DNA of 64,000 bases from JAVBWI01 sp036677445 (lineage in GTDB: Bacteria > Bacillota > Clostridia > Christensenellales > CAG-138), in assembly GCA_036677445.1 (NCBI GenBank), contig JAVBWI010000007.1, positions 1 through 64,000 on the forward strand, given 5' to 3'. Below, in pieces: positions 23,883 through 32,677 of the stretch (within the stretch, counting starts at the first letter, position 1; the number at the start of each line of letters is the position of its first letter). The notes beneath the pieces were generated by a model, which ran no database searches, was not told the DNA's origin, and saw only the letters and a program-made list of their open reading frames with translations. A program made the position numbers and the translations under genes.

Positions 23883-24917
23883 TTATTCGGCGGGAAGGGG
23901 ATTTTTCTCCTGTGCTTTTTGGATGCGGCGTTCGCGGCGCTTTGCCAGAAGGATATCCTTTAACTCCGGCAGCGCCACAGCCAGCACCAGCAGGCCGCCG
24001 ACCACCATCATCAGCACCTGCGTGTTGATGTTGATCAGCCCCAGGCCGTAACGGATCAGCCCCACAATGAATATGGAGATCAGCACGCCGCCCATACGTC
24101 CTTTGCCGCCCGCGGTGGAAACGCCGCCGAGCACCACCATGGCGATCACGTCCATTTCATAGGCGATCGCCACATTGGGGCGGGTAGAGCCCATGCGGCT
24201 TGTCAGGAACAGCGCCGTGACGGCCGCCATCAGGCCGTTGAGCATAAAATTGATGAATATCACGCGGTCCACATGGATGCCTGAGAAACGGCAGGTGGTA
24301 CGGTTCTTGCCCACGGCGTAAAGCATACGGCCATAGTTGGTCTTATGCATGACGAAGGCGAAAATGAGGAATATCACCAGGAACACCACCAGCATGCAGG
24401 GGAACGGACCTATATAGCCCCAGCCAAGGAAATCAAACCAGTCCGGGAAATTGCCGGAGGCCTGATCCTCCAGTATGATGAGCGCAATCCCGCGGTAAAT
24501 GATCTGCGTGGACAGCGTCACGATCATGGGCGCAAGCTCCTTAAAGCGGATGAGCAGAAAGCCGTTGATCATGCCGCAGACAGCGCCCACCGCAAGGCAG
24601 AGCACGAACGCCAGCCCCATAGGCAAGCCCGCGTTATAGGTGACCGCCATTACGACGGAGGAAAGCGCCACCGTGGAGGCAACCGAAATATCGATATACC
24701 CGGTCAATATCACGAACGCCATGGACATTGCCAGAAAGCCCTTATCCAGAAAAGCGTTCGTGGCGTCGAGCAGCTTGTCTATTTTGTAGTAAGGGGATAT
24801 GTTTGCGTTCATCAGATTGATGAGCACGAATATCGCCAGCAGCATCCACTCCCAGCCGTAAACGCCGAACACACTTTTGGCGCTGAGCGAGAGAGACCCG
24901 TTCCGTTTGTTTTCCAT
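23883..24917 (-). CDS. Sugar ABC transporter permease (second)
   Basis: A 344-residue permease of the RbsC/RhaP/RhaQ type (BPD_transp_2), about eight to ten helices. Visible: VILTGYIDISVASTVALSSVV and AMVVLGGVSTAGGKGRMGGV, the conserved permease-ATPase contact region. The start at 24917 overlaps the stop of the first permease (TGATG) and has AGGAGG upstream. Together with its neighbour it gives a hetero-dimeric channel, as in rhamnose importers. Confidence 0.9.
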   Translation of the reverse strand: MENKRNGSLSLSAKSVFGVYGWEWMLLAIFVLINLMNANISPYYKIDKLLDATNAFLDKGFLAMSMAFVILTGYIDISVASTVALSSVVMAVTYNAGLPMGLAFVLCLAVGAVCGMINGFLLIRFKELAPMIVTLSTQIIYRGIALIILEDQASGNFPDWFDFLGWGYIGPFPCMLVVFLVIFLIFAFVMHKTNYGRMLYAVGKNRTTCRFSGIHVDRVIFINFMLNGLMAAVTALFLTSRMGSTRPNVAIAYEMDVIAMVVLGGVSTAGGKGRMGGVLISIFIVGLIRYGLGLININTQVLMMVVGGLLVLAVALPELKDILLAKRRERRIQKAQEKNPLPAE

Positions 24918-25921
24918 CAGATCTTCCTCCTGACGAGCGCGCGCCATTCCGACCTGCGTTTGACCAGCGTGTTCAGAATGATCGCGCCGAGTATGATGCT
25001 GCCCTGTATGGCGTTTTTGGAGAACTCCGAAATATTGATCAGCGGCAGCGCGTTGTTGATGATTCCGATCAACAGCGACCCTAAGAGCACGCCGATCACC
25101 TTGCCCGCGCCGCCCGAAATGGATACGCCGCCGATGACGCAGGCCGCGATGATGTTGACTTCATATCCTGTGGCGGTATCCGGCTGCGCCGAAGCGAACT
25201 TGGATACCCACAGCACGCCCGCAAGGCCCGCAAGCGCGCCCATAATGGTATATGCCAGCCATTTCGTGTTGCTCGCGCTGATGCCCGAGATACGCGCGGC
25301 TTCCACGTTGGAGCCTACGGCGTAGAAACGGCGGCCGGTACGGGTGCTGGCGAGGAAATACTGCGCGATGACATACACGATGATCGTGATAAACACAAGG
25401 TTGTTGACGCCGAGTATCTGACCTATGGCGATATTCTTGAACTGCACGCTCATTTGGTGCGCGCTGACCCAGGACCCGCCCGAAATCAGGAACACCGCGC
25501 CGCGGTACACATAGCACATGCCCAGTGACGCGATAATGGGCAGCACATTCGCCTTTGCGACCAGCACCCCCACGATCGCGCCGCAAACGATTCCGGCAAC
25601 CACGCCTTCAAGCAGCGCCAGCATGGGATGCAGCGTGGGAATAGCCGCCACATGCAGCGCGACCGCCATGCCGGAGAGGGCAATGTTCGCGCCGATGGAA
25701 AGATCGATGCCCCCCGTGAGTATGACCGTCATCATACCGATGGAGAGTATGGCGATGATGGCCGTATTGGTCAGAAGGTTGCTGATGTTTTTCGCAGTCA
25801 GGAAGCTGGGATTGAGTACCTGCACCACCGCGCACAAAAACAGGATGAACAGCACAAGGCCCAGCTCGCGAAAGCTGTTCAGGCCCAGGCGCTTTTTAGC
25901 GGCGTCGTTCTTTTCGATCAT
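24917..25921 (-). CDS. Sugar ABC transporter permease (first)
   Basis: A 334-residue BPD_transp_2 permease with about eight to ten helices. Visible: VILTGGIDLSIGANIALSGM and AACVIGGVSISGGAGKVIGV. The start at 25921 follows GGGGAGGAG; the longer frame to 25939 lies inside the end of the ATPase gene. It precedes the second permease with a one-base overlap. Confidence 0.9.
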   Translation of the reverse strand: MIEKNDAAKKRLGLNSFRELGLVLFILFLCAVVQVLNPSFLTAKNISNLLTNTAIIAILSIGMMTVILTGGIDLSIGANIALSGMAVALHVAAIPTLHPMLALLEGVVAGIVCGAIVGVLVAKANVLPIIASLGMCYVYRGAVFLISGGSWVSAHQMSVQFKNIAIGQILGVNNLVFITIIVYVIAQYFLASTRTGRRFYAVGSNVEAARISGISASNTKWLAYTIMGALAGLAGVLWVSKFASAQPDTATGYEVNIIAACVIGGVSISGGAGKVIGVLLGSLLIGIINNALPLINISEFSKNAIQGSIILGAIILNTLVKRRSEWRALVRRKI

Positions 25922-25935
25922 CTGATCTCCTCCCC

Positions 25936-27447
25936 TCAAACGGCCTGTTCCCGTTTACCGGGAGCGACCATGGCCGCTTCGAGTATGGCCTCCTGCGAGG
26001 TCTCGCGCGTATTGAGCGTACAGGTCACCCTGCCTTCGCGCATCACCACTACCCGGTCGCTCATGCCCAGCACTTCCGGCATCTCCGAGGAGACCATCAC
26101 AATGCCGATACCCTGTGCGGATAGCTCGCGCATGATTTCATATATGGCGTATTTCGCGCCCACGTCCACGCCTTTGGTCGGCTCATCGAGCAGTATGACT
26201 TTGAGCTCGGAGGCAAGCAGCTTTGCCACGATCACCTTTTGCTGGTTGCCGCCGGAAAGGGAGCTTGCAAGATCCTGTATGCCCTGCGCCTTGACGTTGA
26301 CAAGCCTGGAAAGCCGCTTGGCCGTCTCATTCTCTCGTTTGATGCTGAGTATGCCGCGCTTGGAGTGCTGTCTAAGCGTCCCCAGCGTGATGTTCCTGCC
26401 GATGGACCAGTCCAGTATCAGGCCTTGCTTCTGCCTGTCCTCCGGCAGATAGCCGATGCCCATATCCATTGCATGACGGGGGTTCTTTATTTTGATCTCC
26501 TTGCCGTTAAGATAGATATGCCCCGCGTCGTGCGGCCAGTAGCCGAATATCGCTTCGCAGACCTCGCTGCGCCCGGCGCCCACCAGGCCGGAGATGGCCA
26601 CGATTTCGCCCGCGTTTACGGAAAAGCTCACGTCCGCGAAATATCCTGTTTTGGAAAGCCCCTCCACGCGCAGCACCTCGCCGCCCACCGTACCGGTTTT
26701 GCTTGGATACATCTGCTTGAGCTCGCGGCCTACCATGGCATAGATGAGCTTGTCGTTTGTAATTTCGCCCACGTCCCAGTCGCCGATGTATTTGGAATCC
26801 CGCAGCACAGTCACACGGTCGGCCACGCGGTACATATCCTCGAACCGGTGGGAGATGAATATGATGCCCTTTCCCTCACTCTTGAGCTGTTCGGTAATGC
26901 GGTACAGCTCCTCGCTCTCCCGCTTGGTGAGCGCGGCGGTGGGTTCGTCCATAATGATGATACGCGCGTTGATGGAAAGCGCTTTGGCGATTTCCACGAT
27001 CTGCTGCTGCGCGACGGAAAGCGTACCCATGATAGTCTTGGGGTCTATATCCGTACCCAGCTGGCGAAGATAGCCTTCGGCAAGCTGGTGCATACGCTTC
27101 CAGTCGATGCGCTTTGTTTTGGGCAGTATGATCTCGTGGCCCACGAATATGTTTTCCGTTACGGAAAGATCGGGATAGCAGGTCACATGCTGGTAAATGG
27201 CCGCGATGCCCAGCGCCGTCGCTTCCTTCGGGTCGTCAAAGGAAACGGGCTTGCCGTCGAGTATCATGCGCCCGCAATCCGGCTTGTGCACGCCGGTGAT
27301 TACTTTAATGAAGGTGGATTTCCCCGCGCCGTTTTCGCCCATGAGCGCATGCACCTCACCCGCCTTCAGACGGAAATGCACGTCGTCAAGCGCCCGCACG
27401 CCCGGGAATGTTTTGGAAATCCCCTGCAATTCAAGCAGATATTCCAA
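25936..27447 (-). CDS. Sugar ABC transporter ATPase, duplicated NBD
   Basis: A 503-residue protein with two nucleotide-binding domains, of the RbsA/RhaT type. The first has Walker A GENGAGKST at 37-45 and Walker B IIIMDEPTAAL; the second has a GLVGAGRSEVCE-type loop, LSGGNQQK and VILLDEPTKGVD. The start codon is TTG at 27447, five bases after AAAGGAGG, which explains why an ATG is missing. It follows rhaA by 24 bases. Confidence 0.9.
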   Translation of the reverse strand: MEYLLELQGISKTFPGVRALDDVHFRLKAGEVHALMGENGAGKSTFIKVITGVHKPDCGRMILDGKPVSFDDPKEATALGIAAIYQHVTCYPDLSVTENIFVGHEIILPKTKRIDWKRMHQLAEGYLRQLGTDIDPKTIMGTLSVAQQQIVEIAKALSINARIIIMDEPTAALTKRESEELYRITEQLKSEGKGIIFISHRFEDMYRVADRVTVLRDSKYIGDWDVGEITNDKLIYAMVGRELKQMYPSKTGTVGGEVLRVEGLSKTGYFADVSFSVNAGEIVAISGLVGAGRSEVCEAIFGYWPHDAGHIYLNGKEIKIKNPRHAMDMGIGYLPEDRQKQGLILDWSIGRNITLGTLRQHSKRGILSIKRENETAKRLSRLVNVKAQGIQDLASSLSGGNQQKVIVAKLLASELKVILLDEPTKGVDVGAKYAIYEIMRELSAQGIGIVMVSSEMPEVLGMSDRVVVMREGRVTCTLNTRETSQEAILEAAMVAPGKREQAV

Positions 27448-27471
27448 GCTAGCCTCCTTTCCCGCCGCTTT

Positions 27472-28731
27472 TTAGCGGCGAGAGAGCACATTGCGCTCGT
27501 ATGCGCGCACGTTCTGTATCCAGTCCTCGCCGACGGGCACGCCGCGGGTCATGCAGTAATAATCCCATACGGCGCCCACAGGCAGCGTTTTGCGTTCTTC
27601 CTGCAGCGCGAACCGCAGGGTGTTGTCGCCTTCCTTCTCCGCTTTGCGGATAGTTTGCGCCGGAGCGAGCGCCGCACAAAGCAGCGCCTTTCTCGCATTG
27701 CGCATGCCGATCGCCCAGCAGGCGATGCGGTTGATGGAAGCGTCGAAATAGTCCAGCCCGATGAACACGCGGTTTTCAAAGTTGTTATGCAGCACCTCAT
27801 CCATAATGCGCTGCAGCTCGTCGTCGAGGGTGATGACATGGTCGCTGTCCCACCGCACGCCGCGGCTGACATGCAGCAGCACACGGTCCAGGAAGCACAG
27901 CACGGCGGAAATCTTCGCGCTGATAACTTCCGTTGGGTGGAAATGCCCCGCATCCAGCGCATAGAGCTTGTTGTGCGTGATCGCATAACCCAAAGCGTAT
28001 TCATGGCTCGCTACCGTGTAGCTTTCCACGCCCATGCCGAAAAGCTTGCTTTCCACGGCGCAGGGCACGAGCGTTTCGTCGATTCTATCGGCAAATATCT
28101 CGTCGAGCGACCGGGTCATCACTTCGCGCAGCGCGAGCGTATCCGCACAAACATCCTTATAGCCGTCCGGCATCCAGTAATTCACCGTGCAGGGCTTGTT
28201 GAGCTGTTTGGCAAAGCCCAGGCCGATCTCGCGGCAGCGCTTACCGTGCTCGATCCAGAAGCGGCGCACTTTTTCGTCGCGGCTCGCGAGAGAAAAATCC
28301 CCGTCCATCATAGGGTGCGAGAAGAACGTCGGGTTAAAATCCAGCCCAATTCCCTTTTGCAGCGCCCAATCCACCCAGTTTTGGAACTGTTCGATGGTGT
28401 AAGCATCGCGGTCGATCTTTTTGCCGTTTTTTTCCGCATAGCAACCGTGTAAATTCACCTTGGTGACGCCGGGTATGAGTGAGAGCGCCATGTCGATATC
28501 CTGCCGGAGCTCCTGCGGCGTACCCGCACGGCCGGGATAGTTTCCCGTAGTGGCGATGCCGCCGGTCAATGCGCCCACGCCGTCGAAACCGATGACGTCG
28601 TCGCCCTGCCAGCAGTGCATGGAAACCGGAACAGAATCCGCCCGTTCCATGGCCGCCAATACATCCACGCCCCTTGCCGCATACTGCTCCCTGGCATATG
28701 CAAACCCCTGTAAAACCAGCTTCTCATCCAT
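27472..28731 (-). CDS. rhaA: L-rhamnose isomerase
   Basis: A 419-residue protein, the same length as E. coli RhaA. It converts L-rhamnose to L-rhamnulose with two metal ions. Visible: SVPVSMHCWQGDDVIGF, TKVNLHGCYAEKNG, GIGLDFNPTFFSHP, KLYALDAGHFHPTEV and RGVRWDSDHVI, covering the known metal-ligand region (Glu/Asp/His). The start at 28731 fits the family and has GGGGAAG upstream. It lies between rhaM and the importer ATPase. Confidence 0.95.
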   Translation of the reverse strand: MDEKLVLQGFAYAREQYAARGVDVLAAMERADSVPVSMHCWQGDDVIGFDGVGALTGGIATTGNYPGRAGTPQELRQDIDMALSLIPGVTKVNLHGCYAEKNGKKIDRDAYTIEQFQNWVDWALQKGIGLDFNPTFFSHPMMDGDFSLASRDEKVRRFWIEHGKRCREIGLGFAKQLNKPCTVNYWMPDGYKDVCADTLALREVMTRSLDEIFADRIDETLVPCAVESKLFGMGVESYTVASHEYALGYAITHNKLYALDAGHFHPTEVISAKISAVLCFLDRVLLHVSRGVRWDSDHVITLDDELQRIMDEVLHNNFENRVFIGLDYFDASINRIACWAIGMRNARKALLCAALAPAQTIRKAEKEGDNTLRFALQEERKTLPVGAVWDYYCMTRGVPVGEDWIQNVRAYERNVLSRR

Positions 28732-28769
28732 ACTGCGTCTTCCCCTTCCAGCCTTTATCCGCGCCTTAT

Positions 28770-29084
28770 TCAGCCGTGCAGGAACACCTGCTTCAATTGC
28801 ACCGCCGTACCGGTCTGCGGATCCATTTCCATGACCATGACTTCCTTCATATACTCGTTCCAACGGTCCACCACCGGGCTTTGCGCCTGTACCTGCGCCG
28901 CATACGCGACGCTGTCGCACTCGTAATAGCCGAACAGCTCGTCGCCCGTATTCCATATGGTGTAGTTGCGTATACCCGCCTCGTTGAGCAGCGCCGTCAT
29001 TTCCGGCCAGATTTCATCGTGGCGGCGTACATATTCATCCAATTTTCCGGGCAATATACGTGCCTTCCAAGCGAACCTTTCCAT
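28770..29084 (-). CDS. rhaM: L-rhamnose mutarotase
   Basis: A 104-residue protein, the same length as E. coli RhaM. It interconverts the anomers of L-rhamnose. Visible: MERFAWKARILPGKLDEYVR, RHDEIWPEM, IRNYTIWN and YYECDS. The start at 29084 is seven bases after AAGGAG; the ATG at 29090 is too close to it. It is the first gene of the rhamnose operon. Its promoter region has a TATTAT -10 (minus strand, near 29144) without a good -35, as expected for an AraC-activated promoter. Confidence 0.95.
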   Translation of the reverse strand: MERFAWKARILPGKLDEYVRRHDEIWPEMTALLNEAGIRNYTIWNTGDELFGYYECDSVAYAAQVQAQSPVVDRWNEYMKEVMVMEMDPQTGTAVQLKQVFLHG

Positions 29085-29239
29085 GCTCATTCTCCTTTTC
29101 GCGCAGATGCATCAATATCTTGCTTTACAATGTTGGCTTTCTATAATAGAATCTTGACTTTCCGCATCTATGCGCATTTGTAAAAAAATGTACACGCCTC
29201 GCAATGCAACGCCCCGTAATTGGAGATTTATAATATTTG

Positions 29240-29269
29240 TTGCATAGCGCTATATCATTGTTTTATACT
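29240..29269 (+). promoter_or_regulatory. Promoter of the AraC-type rhamnose regulator
   Basis: -35 TTGCAT (29240-29245), 18-base spacer, -10 TATACT (29264-29269), 77 bases before the start codon. The 260-base divergent region 29085-29346 also has the operon promoter on the other strand. Confidence 0.5.
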
Positions 29270-29346
29270 ATTATATAGAAACCAGTGCGCAATTACATCC
29301 CCATATGTTGCGTATTTATCACAGGATGTTGGCAAAGGAGACAACC

Positions 29347-30231
29347 ATGGGAGAGGTGCAGCTCAGCTATCAGTTGGATATGGAGCCGGAATCCATATGG
29401 ATTACAGTCACGCCGGGTACCGCCGCCAAGGGTTCCATCCCCTATGTGCAGGAGATCGGCGACTTTATCACCCACGAACGCTACTTCACAAAGCGGGAAG
29501 GGCTGGCTTCGTACCTGATCAAATGCACGCTCAGCGGGGAGGGCATATTGGACTACAACGACCAAAGCTACACCCTGCAGCCCGGCCAGATCTTCTGGAT
29601 CGACTGCCAGAAGGCCCAGCATTACTATACCTCGCCGCGCACCAAGGAATGGCGCATTTTATGGATTCACTTCTACGGAGCGACCAGCGCCCGCTATTAC
29701 GAGCTGTTTTTGGCGCAGAACAACGGCGGCAACGTCGCCACGCTGCCCCCGGCCAACGGCGTGACCGCGGCCATTCGCTCGCTCGCTTCCCTTTACCGTT
29801 CGGGTGAAAGCAGCCTGACGGCGGATATCCGCGCTTCCGGGCTTCTGACCGTCATCATGGTGGAATGCATCAGCGCCGCGCTCTCCCAGCGGGAATACCT
29901 GGGCGTGCCGGATTGCGTGCAGCAGGCGCGCTCCTATCTTTCCGACCATTACAACGAGCGCATCACGCTCGACGACCTGGCGCAGCGTTACTCCATCAAC
30001 AAATACTATTTTCAAAAGCTGTTCAAGCGGTACACCGGCTTTACGCCCAACGAGTATCTGATACTCTCACGGCTCAACCACGCCAAGGAGTACCTGCGCA
30101 CCGGCAGCCGTTCGGTAAGCGAGATCGCGGGCGAGGTTGGCGTGGACAACCCCAGCCACTTTATCAACCTGTTCAAAAAGCACGAGGGCATCACGCCCAA
30201 CGCCTACCGGCAGAGGTGGTACAGGCAATAG
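29347..30231 (+). CDS. AraC-family regulator, divergent from the rhamnose operon
   Basis: A 294-residue protein with an N-terminal cupin sensor (GEGILDYNDQSYTLQPGQIF) and two C-terminal helix-turn-helix motifs (ITLDDLAQRYSINKYYFQKLFK and VSEIAGEVGVDNPSHFINLFKK). By family and position it should activate the rhaM-rhaA-importer operon in response to L-rhamnose. The start at 29347 follows AAAGGAG. A repeat hairpin begins one base after its stop codon and probably ends its transcript. Confidence 0.9.
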   Translation: MGEVQLSYQLDMEPESIWITVTPGTAAKGSIPYVQEIGDFITHERYFTKREGLASYLIKCTLSGEGILDYNDQSYTLQPGQIFWIDCQKAQHYYTSPRTKEWRILWIHFYGATSARYYELFLAQNNGGNVATLPPANGVTAAIRSLASLYRSGESSLTADIRASGLLTVIMVECISAALSQREYLGVPDCVQQARSYLSDHYNERITLDDLAQRYSINKYYFQKLFKRYTGFTPNEYLILSRLNHAKEYLRTGSRSVSEIAGEVGVDNPSHFINLFKKHEGITPNAYRQRWYRQ

Positions 30232-30511
30232 TCGCAAAAGTGGCTTCGCCACTTTTGCGAGGCCCTTCGGGATTTTTATCAAGGCCGCCTAAAAACGCTG
30301 CGGCGTTTTCTACCCTTCGGGTACCACTGATGTCGCCGAAGGCGACATATTAAGGTTGCGGGCGGCGACGGCCCGCAGGCCTAGTGCCCGAGGCGTCTCC
30401 CGCCGAGGGCCGGCCTTGCAAGGAGTCATTTCCGGCGTACATGCCGCCGGAAATGACGATTATAAGCCTTTTATAACAGCAAACCGGCGCGCATGTCGCC
30501 GGTTTTGACGT
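30232..30511. repeat. Modular hairpin repeat, type A-related (copy 3)
   Basis: H1: TCGCAAAAGTGGC-TTC-mirror (30232-30260), directly after the araC stop. Then several short hairpins (GCCGCCTAAAAACGC..., TGTCGCC-GAAG-GCGACA), the module GGCGACGGCC...(30364-30412) with the stem GCCC-GA-GGCG/CGCC-GA-GGGC, a long stem TCATTTCCGGC around GTACATGCCG, and ACCGGCG-CGCATGT-CGCCGGT. No coding sense. Confidence 0.7.
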
Positions 30512-30581
30512 ATTTATATGGTTCCTGCGATGCTCATTGAGCGGGACAAAGCGGCGGAGCGCTTTGTCGTGTTGCTTTTAT

Positions 30582-32087
30582 TTAGGATTGCTTCTTTCCC
30601 ACCTGCACGCATTCGATATCCATCAACTGCGCCACCTTCATGAACAGTGAGGCATTGTGCCCCACGCTCATGGCGCAATGGTGGGTAGGCGCTTCGCGGA
30701 ACCATGCGTCCATGTACGCATCCAGGTCCATGCCGAAATCCACATGCGTCTGGGTATTGCCTATCATCAGTATGGGCAGCTTGACCGCCGTACCCTCGCT
30801 GACGATGAACTTGAGCCTGCCCTTGCCCGTCTGTGTGACGCCCAATGTGGTGACCGGGCCGCTCTTGACATTGGCTTCGACGGAAACGCCGCTCCCCTTT
30901 TTACCGTGGTACACCCCCATGCCGCGCAGCATGGGCTTGCCGTCGGATATGGAAATATGGAAGGGCCCGTCGTGGCCGAGCAGCATTGTATTGTGCGGGT
31001 AATCCATCGCGACGATCTCGGTATAGCTGCCGCCTGTATCTAATGTATCGCAGATCTTCATGGCGATGTTGGTCTTTAAATCGCCCTCGCCCGCGCAGGG
31101 GACGCCCGACGCGGTAAGCAGCGAATGCCCCACGATAAAGCCGCCCTGCAGGCGCTCGTAATGGTTGCCGTCCGAGCCGTGGTAATAATACGAAAGCCCG
31201 TCCAAATCATATGCGCGCACCATGCGTTCCTGCGCGACGGCCACTTGGCAGGACCAGCGAAGCTGTTCCTCCGTGGGCTTTCGCGCGATGGGATCGGAGG
31301 GGGAATCCTCGCTGATGGTAAAGAATTCTTCCACCTGCGCGCGCTTTTCGTCGATTTCCTCCTCCGCCACCTGATTTAGATACCGGTCAAGGTCGCACAT
31401 TTCCAACAACTCCACATGCAGCCCAAGCTGGGATTGGAGCATGGTAAAATCACTGTACATATCCAGCATGCCGCTGTAATTGTTGCCCAGGAACCCGAAG
31501 CGCGCGTGTTGCAGCGTACGCTTGACGCCCGCGGCGCGCACCCATTCTTCTATCTGCTTCCATGCGCGCTGCGCCTGCGGCATGTTTACCGTGACTTCGT
31601 CGGCCACGGAGATGGCGGGAGTTTCGGTAAGCCCCAGCAGGCCGTTGACGATATAGAGCTTGATGCCCGCGCGCTCGAACGCGTTGGCGGCCTCGGGCAC
31701 AGGGCAGCCCACGCAGTGGGCCAGCCATTCGCCGGTGCTGGTGTGTTCATAATTCATCGCGGGCGCGGGCTGGAGATTAAGCATCACAACGGGCGCCCTG
31801 CAGATCTGGTGAACAGGCAGCACGCAGGAGCTTGTGAAATACGTGGCGCTGTGCGCCAATATGATATCCACGTTTTCCCGGTTGAAAAACTCGCCTGCCG
31901 CCCGGGCGGAGACCTCGTCATCCACAATGCCGAAATTTACGACCTCACCCAACCCGGCTATCCGCTGCGCAAGGAAGGCATTGTACCCTAACAGCCGTTC
32001 CCTAAGCCCCTCGAACTGGTTCCAGTAGGCCTTGAGGCCGGCGCTGTACAGGCCCACGCGCGCTTTCCTGACATCCTTTATCCGCAT
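30582..32087 (-). CDS. L-arabinose/L-fucose isomerase superfamily protein
   Basis: A 501-residue protein of the AraA/FucI superfamily. Visible: KARVGLYSAGLKAYWNQFEG, VDIILAHSATYFTSSCVLP, LQPAPAMNYEHTSTGEWLAH, and the metal-site region with LLGHDGPFHISISD and a late PTHHCAMSVGHNA. It probably isomerises a sugar, but the substrate is not certain. The start at 32087 has GAGGTGATGATC upstream. It stands alone beside the rhamnose locus and may be regulated separately. Confidence 0.8.
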   Translation of the reverse strand: MRIKDVRKARVGLYSAGLKAYWNQFEGLRERLLGYNAFLAQRIAGLGEVVNFGIVDDEVSARAAGEFFNRENVDIILAHSATYFTSSCVLPVHQICRAPVVMLNLQPAPAMNYEHTSTGEWLAHCVGCPVPEAANAFERAGIKLYIVNGLLGLTETPAISVADEVTVNMPQAQRAWKQIEEWVRAAGVKRTLQHARFGFLGNNYSGMLDMYSDFTMLQSQLGLHVELLEMCDLDRYLNQVAEEEIDEKRAQVEEFFTISEDSPSDPIARKPTEEQLRWSCQVAVAQERMVRAYDLDGLSYYYHGSDGNHYERLQGGFIVGHSLLTASGVPCAGEGDLKTNIAMKICDTLDTGGSYTEIVAMDYPHNTMLLGHDGPFHISISDGKPMLRGMGVYHGKKGSGVSVEANVKSGPVTTLGVTQTGKGRLKFIVSEGTAVKLPILMIGNTQTHVDFGMDLDAYMDAWFREAPTHHCAMSVGHNASLFMKVAQLMDIECVQVGKKQS

Positions 32088-32205
32088 GATCATCACCTCA
32101 CCGCTATTATACTATGGAGCGGCCAAGCCCTGTCATCCAAGCATATGGGCATATCCTTGCAGTATGTTGCGCAATTCCCTTTTACAGGCATGCCGGACGC
32201 ATGCT

Positions 32206-32537
32206 GGCCGCTGACAAAGCCCTGCGGCTTTGTCGGCAGGTTTTCGGCTGTCAAAAAAGTGCTAAAGCACTTTTTTGAGTTTGCAGGAACCGCTGTACCC
32301 TTGGGGTACGGTCGGCGGTTCCTGAGAGGAAAGCCTTGCGCCGCAAGGCTTTCGCTCGCGCCGTACATGCCGCCGCTCGCGAAAGAAACCTCCGGGGGCG
32401 GCGGCCCCCGAAGCCCTCAAGGTTTTTTTGACAGGCAGAATATCGCTCATGGCAGCATTTCCCCACCGATTTGACGCAAGGCCGTCAAATCGGATTGAAC
32501 GTGGGGAATTACGATCCCCCACACCCCCAAAGGGGAG
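32206..32537. repeat. Type B hairpin repeat interrupted by a type A copy
   Basis: Outer type B parts: GACAAAGC-CCTGC-GCTTTGTC (about 32212-32234), then after the interruption the ATCGCTCATGGC segment, the stem CGATTTGACG-CAAGGC-CGTCAAATCG, GGATTGAACGTGGGG...CCCCCACACCCCC and AAAGGGG. Between them sits a type A copy (32248-32434) bounded by 11-base inverted ends CTGTCAAAAAA / TTTTTTGACAG, with H1 at 32251-32278, H2 AGGAACCGC...GCGGTTCCT, H3 at 32330-32352, H4 and H5. Confidence 0.7.
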
Positions 32538-32677
32538 GGTCTGTCTGGCTTGAGAGTTTTTCCTGCATCTTGCCACCCGTTGCCAAGAAAAAATGGAAAT
32601 TTTCATTGCATATGTAAACCGGATTATTTATGATACGATATGTAACAAATAAGAAGTAAAATATAAATGCGGGTACT

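Noticed and set aside
26239..28452. A 737-codon plus-strand open frame across the sugar ABC ATPase and rhaA
   Set aside because: It lies antisense to two well-recognised genes, has a His/Arg-rich composition without domains, and no ribosome site. It is a by-product of the GC-rich codon use of the real genes.
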